A stretch of 64,000 nucleotides of DNA, taken from positions 2,914,001-2,978,000 of the forward strand of contig NZ_CP063374.1 of NCBI RefSeq assembly GCF_015160875.1. Reading direction: 5' to 3'. This document shows, one piece after another, positions 1-9,043 of the stretch. The notes beneath the pieces were generated by a model. It saw nothing but the letters and a program-made list of their open reading frames with translations. It was not told the origin of the DNA and searched no databases. The stretch is from Streptomyces chromofuscus. GTDB lineage: Bacteria; Actinomycetota; Actinomycetes; Streptomycetales; Streptomycetaceae. A program made the translations under genes and the position numbers. The first letter of the stretch is position 1, and each line of letters starts with the position of its first letter.

Positions 1-497
1 CGCTTCTCGCCACCGGAGAGATTGGTGACGGGCCAGTCGCCGGGCGGGCAGCCCAGGGCGTCCATGGCCTGCTCCAGCTGGGCGTCGAGGTCCCACGCGT
101 TGGCGTGGTCCAGCTCCTCCTGAAGCTTGCCCATCTCGTCGAGCAGCGCGTCCGAGTAGTCGGTGGCCATCTGCTCGGCGATCTCGTTGAACCGGTCGAG
201 CTTGCCCTTGATCTCGGCGACGCCCTCCTGGACGTTCTCCAGGACCGTCTTCTCCTCGTTCAGCGGCGGCTCCTGGAGCAGGATGCCGACGCTGTACCCC
301 GGCGACAGGAACGCGTCACCGTTCGACGGCTGCTCAAGACCGGCCATGATCTTGAGGACGGTGGACTTACCGGCGCCGTTCGGACCGACGACGCCGATCT
401 TGGCACCCGGAAGAAAGCTCAGGGTGACGTCGTCGAGAATCACCTTGTCGCCGTGCGCCTTGCGCGCCTTGCGCATGGTGTAAATGAACTCAGCCAA
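1..497 (-). CDS. ettA: Energy-dependent translational throttle protein EttA (ABC-F), N-terminal part only
   Basis: This is the first ~165 codons of an ABC-F ATPase; the gene runs off the left edge. The TTG start at 497 gives MAEFIYTMRKARKAHGDKVI, the usual opening of actinobacterial EttA. Visible are Walker A GPNGAGKS (residues 38-45), the Q-loop region LLQEPPL, the long arm/coiled-coil stretch rich in E, K and D, and the signature LSGGEKR at the window edge. ABC-F proteins have tandem ATPase domains and no membrane segments. EttA binds the ribosomal E site and gates entry into elongation according to the ATP/ADP ratio. The start was chosen by protein alignment; the ribosome-binding site is weak. 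Confidence 0.93.
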   Translation of the reverse strand, partial: MAEFIYTMRKARKAHGDKVILDDVTLSFLPGAKIGVVGPNGAGKSTVLKIMAGLEQPSNGDAFLSPGYSVGILLQEPPLNEEKTVLENVQEGVAEIKGKLDRFNEIAEQMATDYSDALLDEMGKLQEELDHANAWDLDAQLEQAMDALGCPPGDWPVTNLSGGEK

Positions 498-850
498 GAG
501 AAACCGTCCGGCAGCTTGAAATCTGGCAGTGGGCAGATACACCCCATCTTGCCGTACCGCCACCCCTGTGCGGAAACGCGTATGGCCGGGTGGCCCTGAC
601 CTGCGTGTTCTTCCTTGATCGCGGTGACTGTCCGCCCCTGCGCATCGCTGTCGGTCGGTCTCAGGGATCGCGGAGGCCTGGGGCAAACCTCCGGCGGTCG
701 CGGGGCCGCGGACGGCCGAGAACCAGCCGAGGCCTCTCAGCTCGGGAGCTCGTCGTCCTGAAGTTCGGCCGGGTGGTCACCGACTGCTTCGTGGACGGCC
801 GGCTGATCGGCCGCGGCCACCGTGCTGACGGCCAGCCGCGATGGCGCGGC
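498..850. other. Intergenic region between ettA and the GYD gene
   Basis: About 350 bases without a convincing gene. On the minus strand, the frame of the GYD gene stays open past its stop at 851 and runs to a TGA at 737-739, giving about 37 further acidic codons that look protein-like (ending PAELQDDELPS). This may be a decayed C-terminal extension. I see no RNA gene. Confidence 0.5.
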
Positions 851-1171
851 TCAAGCGCCGGGGCCGCGGAAGGTGACCGGGCGGCGGGTGGCTTCGTCGA
901 TCTCCTCGACGGTGAGGAGCGGGGTGGCCCGGGTGTGGAGGGCGCCGCTGGCCTTGACGGTGAGGCTGACGGCGGCCATCGAGACCGCGTCGGGGGAGTC
1001 GACGATGAGCACGATGTCGTCCTGCCCGAAGGCGAAGTACATGGCCTCGACCGTCCCGCCGAGGCCGGTGACGACCTGGTCGACGGCGGCACGGCGGCCA
1101 CTCGCACCCTCGCCGAGGAGGCCCTTCGTGCCCTCGGGCGTGTAGGTGGCCTGGATGAGGAACTTCGGCAT
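851..1171 (-). CDS. GYD-domain protein
   Basis: A 106-residue soluble protein beginning MPKFLIQATYTPEGTKGLL, the typical start of GYD-family proteins, which are small ferredoxin-like-fold proteins of unknown function. The middle holds VEAMYFAFGQDDIVLIVDSP, the conserved core with the F-G-x-x-D motif. The ATG at 1169-1171 is preceded by CAGGAG at a good distance; longer in-frame starts lack this. It reads alone on the minus strand between a surface-protein gene and ettA. Oddly, the frame continues open beyond the stop for about 37 codons, so a nonsense change may have shortened it, although 106 residues is normal for the family. No function can be assigned. Confidence 0.8.
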   Translation of the reverse strand: MPKFLIQATYTPEGTKGLLGEGASGRRAAVDQVVTGLGGTVEAMYFAFGQDDIVLIVDSPDAVSMAAVSLTVKASGALHTRATPLLTVEEIDEATRRPVTFRGPGA

Positions 1172-1408
1172 CGGGATGCTCCTGCCAGCGCTGGTCCGGT
1201 ACGCAGGATGGCCTTCCCACTGCCACGCGGGCTGCCACTCACCCAACGCCCGGATTCACTCGTTGGAACCCGGACGTGTCCCGGTGCTCCTCCCTGCAGT
1301 ACGACTGCCGAGTCAGGCCGGATCGGAGTCCGAGTCCGCGGCAGGAGCCCCTATGACCCGGCTGCCCGTTGCCCGGCGATTTCCCGGCCCCCCGCCGCTC
1401 CTCCGGCG

Positions 1409-2818
1409 TTACGACTTCCTCTTGCGGAGCAGGATCAGGGCCGCGCCGCCGATCACCACCAGGCCGATCGCCGTGCCCGCGATCGCCGGTGTGGCGTCGG
1501 AGCTGCCGGTCGCGGCGAGGTTCACGTCGGCCGAGGTGCTGCCGACCGTGGCCGGGCTCGGCCGGGTGAGGGTCTGGGTGGACTCGCCGGCCTCGGAGGC
1601 CACGCCGGCCTGCGTGCGGCAGTCGAGGACGCCGGTGAAGCGCTCCTCGTAGCCGCCGGGGCCGGTGATCGTGAAGTCGTAGGCCTGGTCCTCCTGGAGC
1701 GGGATGGTGACCGTGCGGGTCTCACTGGGCGCGATGCTGTACTCGGTGCCCATCAGCTCGAAGGTGAACGCCTCGTCGCCCTCGTTGGCCACGGTGATGT
1801 CCACACCGCCCTCGGCACAGTTCTCCGCCGCCGACAGCGCGGGTATCGCACCCTTCTCCGCCCAGTTCGCGCTCGCCGTCGCGGTGACCGTTGACTCGCT
1901 GGAACCGGCCAGGATCTGCGTCTGGCTCCTGGTCTCGGAGGCGAAGGCACGGCCGACCGGCACGGTGGTCGACGCTTGCACGGTCACCTCGGCCGAGCCG
2001 TCCGCGGTGTCCTCCGGCACCTGGAAGTACAGCCGGCTGCCGTTCCGCGCGGTGGTGACCTCCTCGCCGTCCTCGCCGACGACCCAGACCCCGCTCGTCG
2101 CCGCGTCCGCCGGCGCGGTCACCGTGACGCTCTCCGCGTTGGTGTGCACAGTCACCGGGCCGAGCAGCCCACCGGGGTGGCCGGACAGCGCGGGCGGGTC
2201 GAGGGTCAGCGACGCCTGGGGTTCCGCCATGTCACGGGCACTCTTGTGCAGGTAGTCCGCGAGCTTCTCGGCCTCCGGGTCGACGGCGTCGACGTCCACC
2301 GCGTCCGAGTAGCGCCAGATGGCCACCTGCGTACCGGCCGCCGCGTCCTGCTCGCTGAGACCACCCCGTATGCCTGCCTTTCTCGCCAGCGAGGCCAGGT
2401 CGTTGACCTGCGGGTAGGAGTGCTGCAGGATCCAGCGGATGCGGCCGGCGTCGTCGTTGCCGCCCAGGGAGGTGCCGCTCCAAGGCGTCTCGTGGTACGT
2501 GGCGTCCTTCTGCGTCGGGTTGTAGATATCCACGCAGTACGTCTGCAGCATGCCGCCGCCCTCGACGGACATCTCGAACAAGCCGGCCGAGATCTCCAGG
2601 TCGCCCTCGGGGCTGCGCACAACCGCCGTGCCGTACGTCTTCAGGCCGCCTATGGTGGCGGTCGCTCCGCCCTGGGCGGGTGCCGGCGCGGTGCCGGCGA
2701 CCGCGGGTCCTGCCGTCACCAGGGCGCCGCCGGCAGCGAGGCCGGACGCCAACGTCACGGCGGCGAGACGGGTAACCCCTCGCCTGCACACGGACAGTAC
2801 GGAGAACGAAGAAAACAC
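1409..2818 (-). CDS. Thioester-domain (Cys-Gln) cell-wall-anchored surface protein
   Basis: This 469-residue secreted protein starts at GTG 2818 behind AAGGGGAA. A signal peptide covers residues 1-42 (ending GPAVAGTA). Residues ~50-200 are a thioester domain: Cys95 in YCVDIYN and Gln164 in GTQVAIWRY are positioned to form the internal Cys-Gln thioester that such adhesins use to bind surface amines. Two beta-sandwich-like repeats follow (~200-400). The C-terminus is a sortase signal: LAATG, a hydrophobic helix (AIGLVVIGGAALILL) and RKRK. LAXTG is the motif known for Streptomyces class E sortases, so covalent attachment to peptidoglycan is expected. It stands alone upstream of ssbB. The natural ligand is unknown. 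Confidence 0.87.
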   Translation of the reverse strand: MFSSFSVLSVCRRGVTRLAAVTLASGLAAGGALVTAGPAVAGTAPAPAQGGATATIGGLKTYGTAVVRSPEGDLEISAGLFEMSVEGGGMLQTYCVDIYNPTQKDATYHETPWSGTSLGGNDDAGRIRWILQHSYPQVNDLASLARKAGIRGGLSEQDAAAGTQVAIWRYSDAVDVDAVDPEAEKLADYLHKSARDMAEPQASLTLDPPALSGHPGGLLGPVTVHTNAESVTVTAPADAATSGVWVVGEDGEEVTTARNGSRLYFQVPEDTADGSAEVTVQASTTVPVGRAFASETRSQTQILAGSSESTVTATASANWAEKGAIPALSAAENCAEGGVDITVANEGDEAFTFELMGTEYSIAPSETRTVTIPLQEDQAYDFTITGPGGYEERFTGVLDCRTQAGVASEAGESTQTLTRPSPATVGSTSADVNLAATGSSDATPAIAGTAIGLVVIGGAALILLRKRKS

Positions 2819-3072
2819 AGAATTCCCCTTCGAGCAGGACCCGTTGATGTGGGGGACGGTCCCACCAGCAGAATCTCAAGCCACAAGAGCCACGCTCGGC
2901 ATCCTAGGGACGCGCGCGCACCAGCCTTCGCGGGGATCCCGTCGGACCGGAGATCCGACTCGCAATCGTTATCGCCGAGACCCTCTCCGAACAGGGCTCA
3001 TCGACAAATCCACCGAGGTCGTCAGGGGACGCGCGTGCCGATAAGGCGCAGTTCAGGCAGTCTTGGTCGGTC

Positions 3073-3561
3073 TCACGTCAACACAGCTTCTCCTGGCCGC
3101 TGTTGAGACTCGGTCTCGGCAGCTTGGGGCTCGGAGTCGTCGGCGGGTGTCTCCCACACCGGCTCCGGCTGCGACGGTGAACCGGTCACCGTGGGCTCGC
3201 CCTTGGCGTTCCCGCGTCGGAACGCGGAGGTGCCCCGGGCCAGATCGTGACCGATCGCCACGGCGTCGATGTCGGCCGAGGTCCAGCTCTGCCCCTCGCG
3301 CACATCCGTACGTACCTTCAAGCGGCCCTGCACGATGACGGGATCGCCCACGCCCAGGGAGGCCGCCGCGTTGGTGGCGAGCTGCCGGTTGGCCCACACC
3401 GTGAAGAAGTTGGTGTGCCCGTCGGTCCAGACGTTCTTGTCCCGGTCCCAGTACCGGGAGGTCACCGCCAGCCGGAACCGGGCCGACGGTCCCGTCGCCA
3501 GCTCCCGGTAGACCGGCTGCGTCGCCACGTTCCCCACCGCGCACACCATCGTCTCGTTCAT
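3073..3561 (-). CDS. ssbB: Single-stranded DNA-binding protein, second paralogue (SsbB type)
   Basis: This 162-residue protein starts at ATG 3561 behind GGGGGAGGGG. Residues 1-105 form the SSB OB-fold (MNETMVCAVGNVATQPVY; FFTVWANRQLATNAAASL; GDPVIVQGRLKVR). The tail is polar and ends GEAVLT, without the acidic DDxxPF tip that essential SSBs use to recruit partners. That marks it as the non-essential second SSB. In S. coelicolor SsbB has been linked to chromosome segregation during sporulation. Its position beside the dynamin-like genes, which act at sporulation septa, fits a developmental role. Long upstream in-frame extensions are compositionally unlike coding DNA and were rejected. Confidence 0.88.
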   Translation of the reverse strand: MNETMVCAVGNVATQPVYRELATGPSARFRLAVTSRYWDRDKNVWTDGHTNFFTVWANRQLATNAAASLGVGDPVIVQGRLKVRTDVREGQSWTSADIDAVAIGHDLARGTSAFRRGNAKGEPTVTGSPSQPEPVWETPADDSEPQAAETESQQRPGEAVLT

Positions 3562-3794
3562 GGTCGTCGTACCCCTCCCCCGCCCGTCCGTTCGTACCGG
3601 GCGGACACGCGTACGGGCCCGTCCCGTACGGCTGCGTCTGCCGATGACGGCCGCGATCGTCCGCGTACCGCCACCACCGCGACGACCGCGTCCGTCCGCG
3701 TTCGCCGCGAAGCCAGACTGCCTCCGCCGGGGGCAGGCCCGCTGAGCGCTGTGGACGGCCCCTGGGCCTGTGGAAAACTCCGTAACCCGATCGA

Positions 3795-3872
3795 GGGACA
3801 ACCGGACGACGGACAAGGGACAACCGGACGACGGACAACGGACAACGGACAACCGGACGACGGGCGGACGGG
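3795..3872. repeat. Degenerate tandem repeat upstream of ssbB
   Basis: Imperfect units built from GGACAACCGGACGACGGACAA are repeated about 3.5 times. They lie in the 440-base gap between dynB and ssbB, which otherwise contains no supported gene. The array is probably replication slippage; a regulatory role is not excluded. Confidence 0.75.
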
Positions 3873-4003
3873 AGGGAGGCGACGCACGGGCGGGCGAGCA
3901 GACGAGCAGGCAGTCGGACGAAGGGACAGGCGGTCGCCGTCCAGCCGGCGGCTACGCACACCTGAACGGCCGGGTGCACGGCCGGCGCACCGGGGCCGAC
4001 GCC

Positions 4004-6928
4004 CTACCTCGTCCTCGCCCCCGCTCCCGCCCCTGCCCCGGTCCCCGCCCCGGTCCCCGTCGTCAGAACCCGCCCGTACTGCTCCCGGACCTCCCGGTAC
4101 CGCAGCAGCTCGGCCGCCACCGGGTCGAGGACTCTCGCCCTCCCGCATCCGGCCGCGGCCTCCCGCAGACTGCGCTCCGCCTCCAGCCCGTACCGCCGGG
4201 CCGGCCCCTTGGCCGCCATCTTGCAGCTCCACTCCACGAGCGGGCCGCCGATGATCCCGGACACCATCAGCAGCACCGGCACCCCGAGATTCGGCGACAT
4301 CACGCCGACGATCTGCCCCACCAGCCACAGGCCGCCCACGACCTGAAGGAGCGTCATGGCGGCCTGCACCATCACGGCCGCGGGCCACCAGCCCGGCCGG
4401 GGCGGCCGTCCCGGCGGCAGCCCGGTTCGCGACGCCAGTTCGTCCAGCGCCTCGGGCAATCCCTGCGACCCGCGAGCGGCTGCCTCGCGCACTGCCTGCG
4501 CCCAGGGCGCGGGCAGTCCGGCCGACGCCCGGTCGGCCACCGTACGCACCGCCTGCTCGACCCGCTGCCGCGCGGTGGCCTGCTCGTCGGCCTGCGTGCG
4601 CAACGTCATGCGCCCCGTGGGCGGTTCACTCCGGTCCTGGTACCACCGCCACAGTCGCAGCCAGGGCGTACCGCACGCACGGTTGGCGTTGCGCAGCCAG
4701 GCTCGCTCGGCCGCCTCACCTGCGGCGGTGGCGCCCACGGCGTCCGCCAGCCGCGCGGAGAACTCGTCGCGCGCCTGCTCACTGAGTCCCGTGCGCCGCC
4801 GGGTGGCGTAGACGGGCCACAGCCCCGACGCGGCGGCATCGAGGTCGGCGGAGATACGACGGGCCGCCGCCCCACGTTCCGCCACGAACTCGCCCAGCAT
4901 CTCCCGCAGTTCCGCGATCCCCTCCCCGGTGAGCGCGGACAGTGCAAGCACGGTCGCGCCCGGTTCGCCGTACTCCCCCAGGGCGACCCCGTCCTCGTCG
5001 AGCAGCCGCCGCAGATCGTCGAGCACCTGGTCGGCCGCTTCCCCGGGGAGCCGGTCGACCTGGTTGAGGACCACGAACATGACCTCCGCGTGCCCGGCCA
5101 TCGGCCGCAGATAGCGCTCATGGAGGACGGCGTCCGCGTACTTCTCCGGATCCACCACCCAGATGATGGCGTCCACGAGGGCGAGCACCCGCTCGGCCTG
5201 TTCCCGATGCTGTACGGCGGCGGAGTCGAGGTCGGGCAGGTCCACCAGGACCAGCCCGCGCAGCTGTTCCTCCGCCTCCGGGCTCTGCAACGGGCGGCGG
5301 CGCAGCCGCCCCGGGATGCCGAGCCGGTCGATGAGGGTCGCCGCGCCGTCACTCCAGCTGCACGCGATGGGCGCGGCCGTCGTGGGCCGGCGTACGCCCG
5401 TCTCCGAGATCGCCACCCCGGCGAGCGCGTTGAACAGCTGCGACTTGCCGCTGCCGGTCGCGCCCGCGATACCGACGACGGTGTGCTGTCCGGAGAGCTG
5501 GCGCCGCGCCGCCGCCTCGTCGAGCACCCGGCCCGCCTCGGCGAGGGTCTTGCTGTCGAGCCTCGTGCGCGACAGCCCCACCAGCTCGCGCATCGCGTCC
5601 AGCCGCGACCGCAACGGCCCGTCGTACGACAGCGGCGTCACGTTCTGCGACCCGCTCGGCCTGGTCTCCACCACGGCGGCCTGCTCACCGCCGCTTGCCT
5701 CGGTCACCCGGCGCGCGATCAGCCCGTCGTCCCAGGCGTCTTCTGCCTCCCTGCGGCGGGAGGGGACGTCTCGGGTGGGGCGATCGCGACCGGAAGGGAC
5801 TTCGCGGCCCGAGGGGATGACGCGGGCGTGGATGCCGTTGCGGCTGGAGGTGTTGCCGCGACCTGAGGTGGCAGCGCGATCGGAGGACTCAGTGCGGCGC
5901 GGTGTGCCATCGCTGCCGGACTTGCGTTTGCGGCTACGGGTGTCTTTGCGGCCTGAGGCGTCCTCGCCGCTTGAGGGGCGCAGCGCCATGCCCTCACTGG
6001 GCGGGCTGTCTCCACGGCGAGAGCTGTCCTCACGCCGGAAGACGCCGCCACGGCGGGAGCCGTTCCCCACGCGCGCGTGCCCCTCGCTGTCGCTGCCACT
6101 GTCGCCCTCGCTCTCCCCCGACGCTGCTCCCCGCTGCTCTCCGCCCCCGGATTCCCCCGTCTTGCGCAACACCCTCCAAGGGCGCCTAAAGGCGCCGCTT
6201 GCCCAATCCGCCCGCCGAGGAGAGCCATTTCCGGCGGCGGAGGCGGCCTTTTCCGAGTCGCCGTCCTCCGAGGAGCCCTTTGCTTCGTTTCCGGAATCGA
6301 CGCGCTCCTCGGAAGGACCCTTTTCGGAATGGTCCCCTTCGACGGAGGCCTTTACTGAATCATCCCCGTCGGCACCCTTTTCGGAATCGCTCTCCCCGGG
6401 GCCTGGGTCCTCGACGTCACCCCCACCGGAGGCATCCTCCTCCGGGGTACGGCCCTCCGGGGCCTCCGGGGCCTCCGGGGCCTCCGGGGCCTCCGGGGCC
6501 TCCGGGGTACGACCCTCAGGGCTACGGCCGTCATGAGCACGATCCTCAGAGGCAGTCCCCTCGGAGTCACGGGCGTCGGAGTCACGCGCCTCGGAGTCAC
6601 CCTCCTCCACGCGCGCGTCCTCGCGTCGGTCCTCGCGTCCGTCCTCGCGCTGCTCTCCCTCCACAGCGGCCCGTTCCACCTCCTGCGAAGCTGCCACCTC
6701 TTGCGGAGCTTCCATGTCTCGTGGAACTCCCACCTCTTGCGGAGCTTCACCCTCTTGCGGAGCTTCCACCTCTCGTGGAACTCCCACCTCTCGGGGAGCT
6801 CCCACCTGGTCCGGAACTTCCACCCGCTCGGGTCCTTCCACGTGCTCGAACCCTTCCGACACTTCGGGCCCTTCCGGTTGCTCGGGATCGGCGTATGCCG
6901 TGTGGTCCTGGTCAGTGACGGCAGTCAC
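4004..6928 (-). CDS. dynB: Dynamin-like membrane GTPase with long disordered N-terminus (DynB type)
   Basis: This 974-residue protein has three parts. Residues 1-~430 are low-complexity, rich in E, P, S and R, with heptad-like VPREVEAPQE and a run of EAP units. A GTPase domain follows, with P-loop GATGSGKS near residue 490, switch/G3 DLPDLDS and G4-like NQVD. Two membrane helices lie at about 845-900 (VMVQAAMTLLQVVGGLWLV; VPVLLMVSGIIGG). The GTG start at 6928 is four bases after the dynA stop, so the two are co-translated. In S. venezuelae a two-gene dynamin-like pair stabilises FtsZ rings at sporulation septa. I infer this is the orthologous pair; which member carries the name DynA or DynB is from memory. 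Confidence 0.75.
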   Translation of the reverse strand: MTAVTDQDHTAYADPEQPEGPEVSEGFEHVEGPERVEVPDQVGAPREVGVPREVEAPQEGEAPQEVGVPRDMEAPQEVAASQEVERAAVEGEQREDGREDRREDARVEEGDSEARDSDARDSEGTASEDRAHDGRSPEGRTPEAPEAPEAPEAPEAPEGRTPEEDASGGGDVEDPGPGESDSEKGADGDDSVKASVEGDHSEKGPSEERVDSGNEAKGSSEDGDSEKAASAAGNGSPRRADWASGAFRRPWRVLRKTGESGGGEQRGAASGESEGDSGSDSEGHARVGNGSRRGGVFRREDSSRRGDSPPSEGMALRPSSGEDASGRKDTRSRKRKSGSDGTPRRTESSDRAATSGRGNTSSRNGIHARVIPSGREVPSGRDRPTRDVPSRRREAEDAWDDGLIARRVTEASGGEQAAVVETRPSGSQNVTPLSYDGPLRSRLDAMRELVGLSRTRLDSKTLAEAGRVLDEAAARRQLSGQHTVVGIAGATGSGKSQLFNALAGVAISETGVRRPTTAAPIACSWSDGAATLIDRLGIPGRLRRRPLQSPEAEEQLRGLVLVDLPDLDSAAVQHREQAERVLALVDAIIWVVDPEKYADAVLHERYLRPMAGHAEVMFVVLNQVDRLPGEAADQVLDDLRRLLDEDGVALGEYGEPGATVLALSALTGEGIAELREMLGEFVAERGAAARRISADLDAAASGLWPVYATRRRTGLSEQARDEFSARLADAVGATAAGEAAERAWLRNANRACGTPWLRLWRWYQDRSEPPTGRMTLRTQADEQATARQRVEQAVRTVADRASAGLPAPWAQAVREAAARGSQGLPEALDELASRTGLPPGRPPRPGWWPAAVMVQAAMTLLQVVGGLWLVGQIVGVMSPNLGVPVLLMVSGIIGGPLVEWSCKMAAKGPARRYGLEAERSLREAAAGCGRARVLDPVAAELLRYREVREQYGRVLTTGTGAGTGAGAGAGARTR
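6455..6507. repeat. 9-bp tandem repeat inside dynB
   Basis: About six copies of CTCCGGGGC (plus strand) encode consecutive E-A-P triplets in the disordered N-terminal region of the dynamin-like protein. Unit length is a multiple of three, so copy-number changes would keep the frame. Confidence 0.85.
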
Positions 6929-6931
6929 CGG

Positions 6932-8539
6932 TCACCTCTCCTTCTGCAGTACGGACAAGGCGGCGATGAGTTCGGCCTGCGGCTCGGGATGGACGTCGAG
7001 GGCGTCGAGGGGCGAGAGGCGGCGCTCGCGTTCGTTGTGCATGACCCGGTCCACGCACTCCATGAGGAGCCGTCCGCCCCGGTCTCGCAGCCGCAGCGCC
7101 CCGTGGGCGCCGATCCGCTCGGCGAGCCCCTCGCCCGCCGAGCGTGCCCGGCGGCCGCCCAGCAGCGCGGTGACCGCCAAGGCCGCGATCACCTCGGGAT
7201 CCGGCGCGACGCCGCGGTCGAGGTCGCGCACCTCGTCCTCGGCGTACTCCTCCAGCTCGCGCCGCCACCGCCGTACCGCCATCCCGATCCGGTGCTCGGC
7301 CTTCTCCGGGGACTCTTCGTGGTCCACGAGCTCCGGGGCGCGGGCCGCGGGCTCGCGCCGCCAGGACTCGTCGGCACGCTCGTCGGCGGCCGTGACGGCG
7401 CACAGCAGGAGCGCGCCGAGGCTCTCCACGAGGGCGTCGAGCAGCTCACCGGCGGTGCAGTCGAGCGGAAAGGCCCGCCAGCGCTTCAGGGCGTCCCCGG
7501 CGAGCACGGCGCCGGACTGCAGCCGCTGCCGTACGCGCGCGTGCTCGCTGTCGTAGGCGAGGTCGACGGCGGAGGTGAGGCGGAGGGCGGCGGCGTACTG
7601 TGCGGCGGCGGCGCCGGCCAGTTCGGGCATCCGGGACTTGAGCGAGGCGAGGACGCCGTACGCCGTACGGGCCATGACCTGCCGGCGGGAGGCGGGGTCC
7701 TGGACCTGCTGGACGAGCCAGGTGCGCAACGGCGCCACGGCGGTGGCCGGGAGCAGGCCGCCGCCCCAGGCGGACTCGGGCAGCTCCGGCACGGTGAAGC
7801 GGGGGACCTCGCCGAGACCGGCCTTGGTGAGCAGGGCGGCGTACTGCCGGGAGACCTCGGCGACCACCTGGTGGGGGACCCGGTCGAGGACGGTGATCAG
7901 GGAGGCGTCGTACTCCTTGGCGGTGCGCAGCAGGTGCCAGGGGACGGCGTCGGCGTACCGGGCGGCCGTCGTGACCATGATCCAGATGTCGGCGGCGCAG
8001 ATGAGCTCGGCGGCGAGGGTGCGGTTGTCGGCGACCAGGGAGTCGATGTCGGGCGCGTCGAGGAGGGCGAGGCCACGGGGCAGGGTCTCGGCGGTCTCGA
8101 TCCGCAGGACGCGTGCGGGGTTCTGGCCGGGAACCAGCAGATCGTCGTCGGACTCGTGGTGGGGCACCCACACGCGCGTGAGGTCGGGCAGGACGCGCAT
8201 GCCGCTGAACCAGTGATGGTCCTCCGGGTGGCAGACCAGTACGGGCGTCCGGGTGGTCGGTCGCAGGACGCCGGCCTCGCTCACTCTGCGGCCGACGAGC
8301 GAGTTCACGAGCGTCGACTTGCCGGCGCCCGTGGAGCCTCCCACGACGGCCAGCAAGGGCGCTTCGGGCTCTCTCAGGCGGGGCACCAAGTAGTCGTCGA
8401 GCTGGGCGAGCAGTTCGTCGCGGTTGGCACGCGCGCGTGGGGCGCCCGCCAGGGGTAGCGGGAAGCGTGCGGCGGCGACGCGGTCGCGTAGCGCGGAAAG
8501 TGCGTCGAGCAGCTGAGGCCGTACGTCCAAGGTCACCAC
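6932..8539 (-). CDS. dynA: Dynamin-like GTPase (DynA type)
   Basis: A 535-residue GTPase with P-loop GGSTGAGKS (residues 67-75), a following T-x-R-T-P switch segment, G3 DAPDIDS and a G4-like TVLDRVP. A long helical C-terminal part has no clear membrane span, in contrast to its partner gene. The start is taken at GTG 8539 ([14 protein letters not shown]); GTG 8536 and ATG 8578 are alternatives, and no strong ribosome-binding site decides between them. The sequence just upstream is AT-richer, with a TAAAAT hexamer on the minus strand at 8556-8561, so a short or leaderless transcript is possible. It is probably the promoter-proximal gene of the dynAB operon acting in sporulation septation. Confidence 0.75.
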   Translation of the reverse strand: MVTLDVRPQLLDALSALRDRVAAARFPLPLAGAPRARANRDELLAQLDDYLVPRLREPEAPLLAVVGGSTGAGKSTLVNSLVGRRVSEAGVLRPTTRTPVLVCHPEDHHWFSGMRVLPDLTRVWVPHHESDDDLLVPGQNPARVLRIETAETLPRGLALLDAPDIDSLVADNRTLAAELICAADIWIMVTTAARYADAVPWHLLRTAKEYDASLITVLDRVPHQVVAEVSRQYAALLTKAGLGEVPRFTVPELPESAWGGGLLPATAVAPLRTWLVQQVQDPASRRQVMARTAYGVLASLKSRMPELAGAAAAQYAAALRLTSAVDLAYDSEHARVRQRLQSGAVLAGDALKRWRAFPLDCTAGELLDALVESLGALLLCAVTAADERADESWRREPAARAPELVDHEESPEKAEHRIGMAVRRWRRELEEYAEDEVRDLDRGVAPDPEVIAALAVTALLGGRRARSAGEGLAERIGAHGALRLRDRGGRLLMECVDRVMHNERERRLSPLDALDVHPEPQAELIAALSVLQKER

Positions 8540-8861
8540 ATGCGAAGAATGCCCAATTTTACGGGATATCTGAAGCATATGAGCATGTCTGCGCGCCGAC
8601 GGAACACAAGGGACGGAAGGGGTGACCGGGACACGGACACAGTGGAGGCATAACGAGTGCACAACACCCGGCACGTGAGGCGTCAAAAGCGATGCACGAT
8701 TCGTACCTGCCTGCGATTATCAGGACCGCTTCACCGAACCTCCACATGGAGCCACGGAGGCGAAGCAGCAGGGTCCAGGATGCGGGAGCCCCTATCCTTG
8801 TCCCCGGCAACGTCACGGATCGGCCCACACCCGGGCACCCACGACAGAGGCCACACACCCG
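8540..8861. other. Intergenic region between dynA and tRNA-Arg
   Basis: About 320 bases between the divergent dynA and tRNA genes. It should carry both promoters. The only marked feature is the AT-rich patch at 8545-8590 next to dynA. No gene is supported. Confidence 0.6.
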
Positions 8862-8937
8862 GCCCCCGTAGCTCAGTGGATAGAGCAGGCGCCTTCTAAG
8901 CGCTTGGCCGCAGGTTCGAGTCCTGCCGGGGGCGCCA
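8862..8937 (+). tRNA. tRNA-Arg (anticodon UCU), CCA encoded
   Basis: A complete 76-base cloverleaf: acceptor GCCCCCG pairs with CGGGGGC, D arm GCTC/GAGC, anticodon stem GGCGC/GCGCT around loop CTTCTAA, T arm GCAGG-TTCGAGT-CCTGC, discriminator G and encoded CCA. The anticodon reads AGA, a rare codon in high-GC genomes. The 3' half is duplicated 7.5 kb downstream, so this gene served as an integration site and remains intact. Confidence 0.97.
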
Positions 8938-8956
8938 GTCTCCGCCCTCCCTCCGG
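8898..8956 (+). repeat. attL-type half of 59-bp direct repeat in tRNA-Arg
   Basis: These bases are identical to 16408-16466. The repeat begins in the anticodon loop and runs through the T arm, CCA and into the terminator stem, the classic footprint of tyrosine-recombinase integration into a tRNA gene. Confidence 0.9.
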
Positions 8957-8968
8957 GAGGGCATTTTT
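8944..8968 (+). terminator. Intrinsic terminator of tRNA-Arg
   Basis: GCCCTCCC and GGGAGGGC form a perfect 8-bp stem with a TCC loop, followed by ATTTTT. It begins six bases after the tRNA CCA. Confidence 0.9.
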
Positions 8969-9043
8969 GCTGGTCAGAGCGGGTGAAGCGCGACACGCGT
9001 CAGCCCCGGAAGCCCTCTCCGTGATCAAGGGCAGACTCCGGGG

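Noticed and set aside
590..1894. A 434-codon plus-strand frame across the GYD and thioester-protein genes
   Set aside because: Shadow frame; the minus strand has the conserved domains and ribosome-binding sites.
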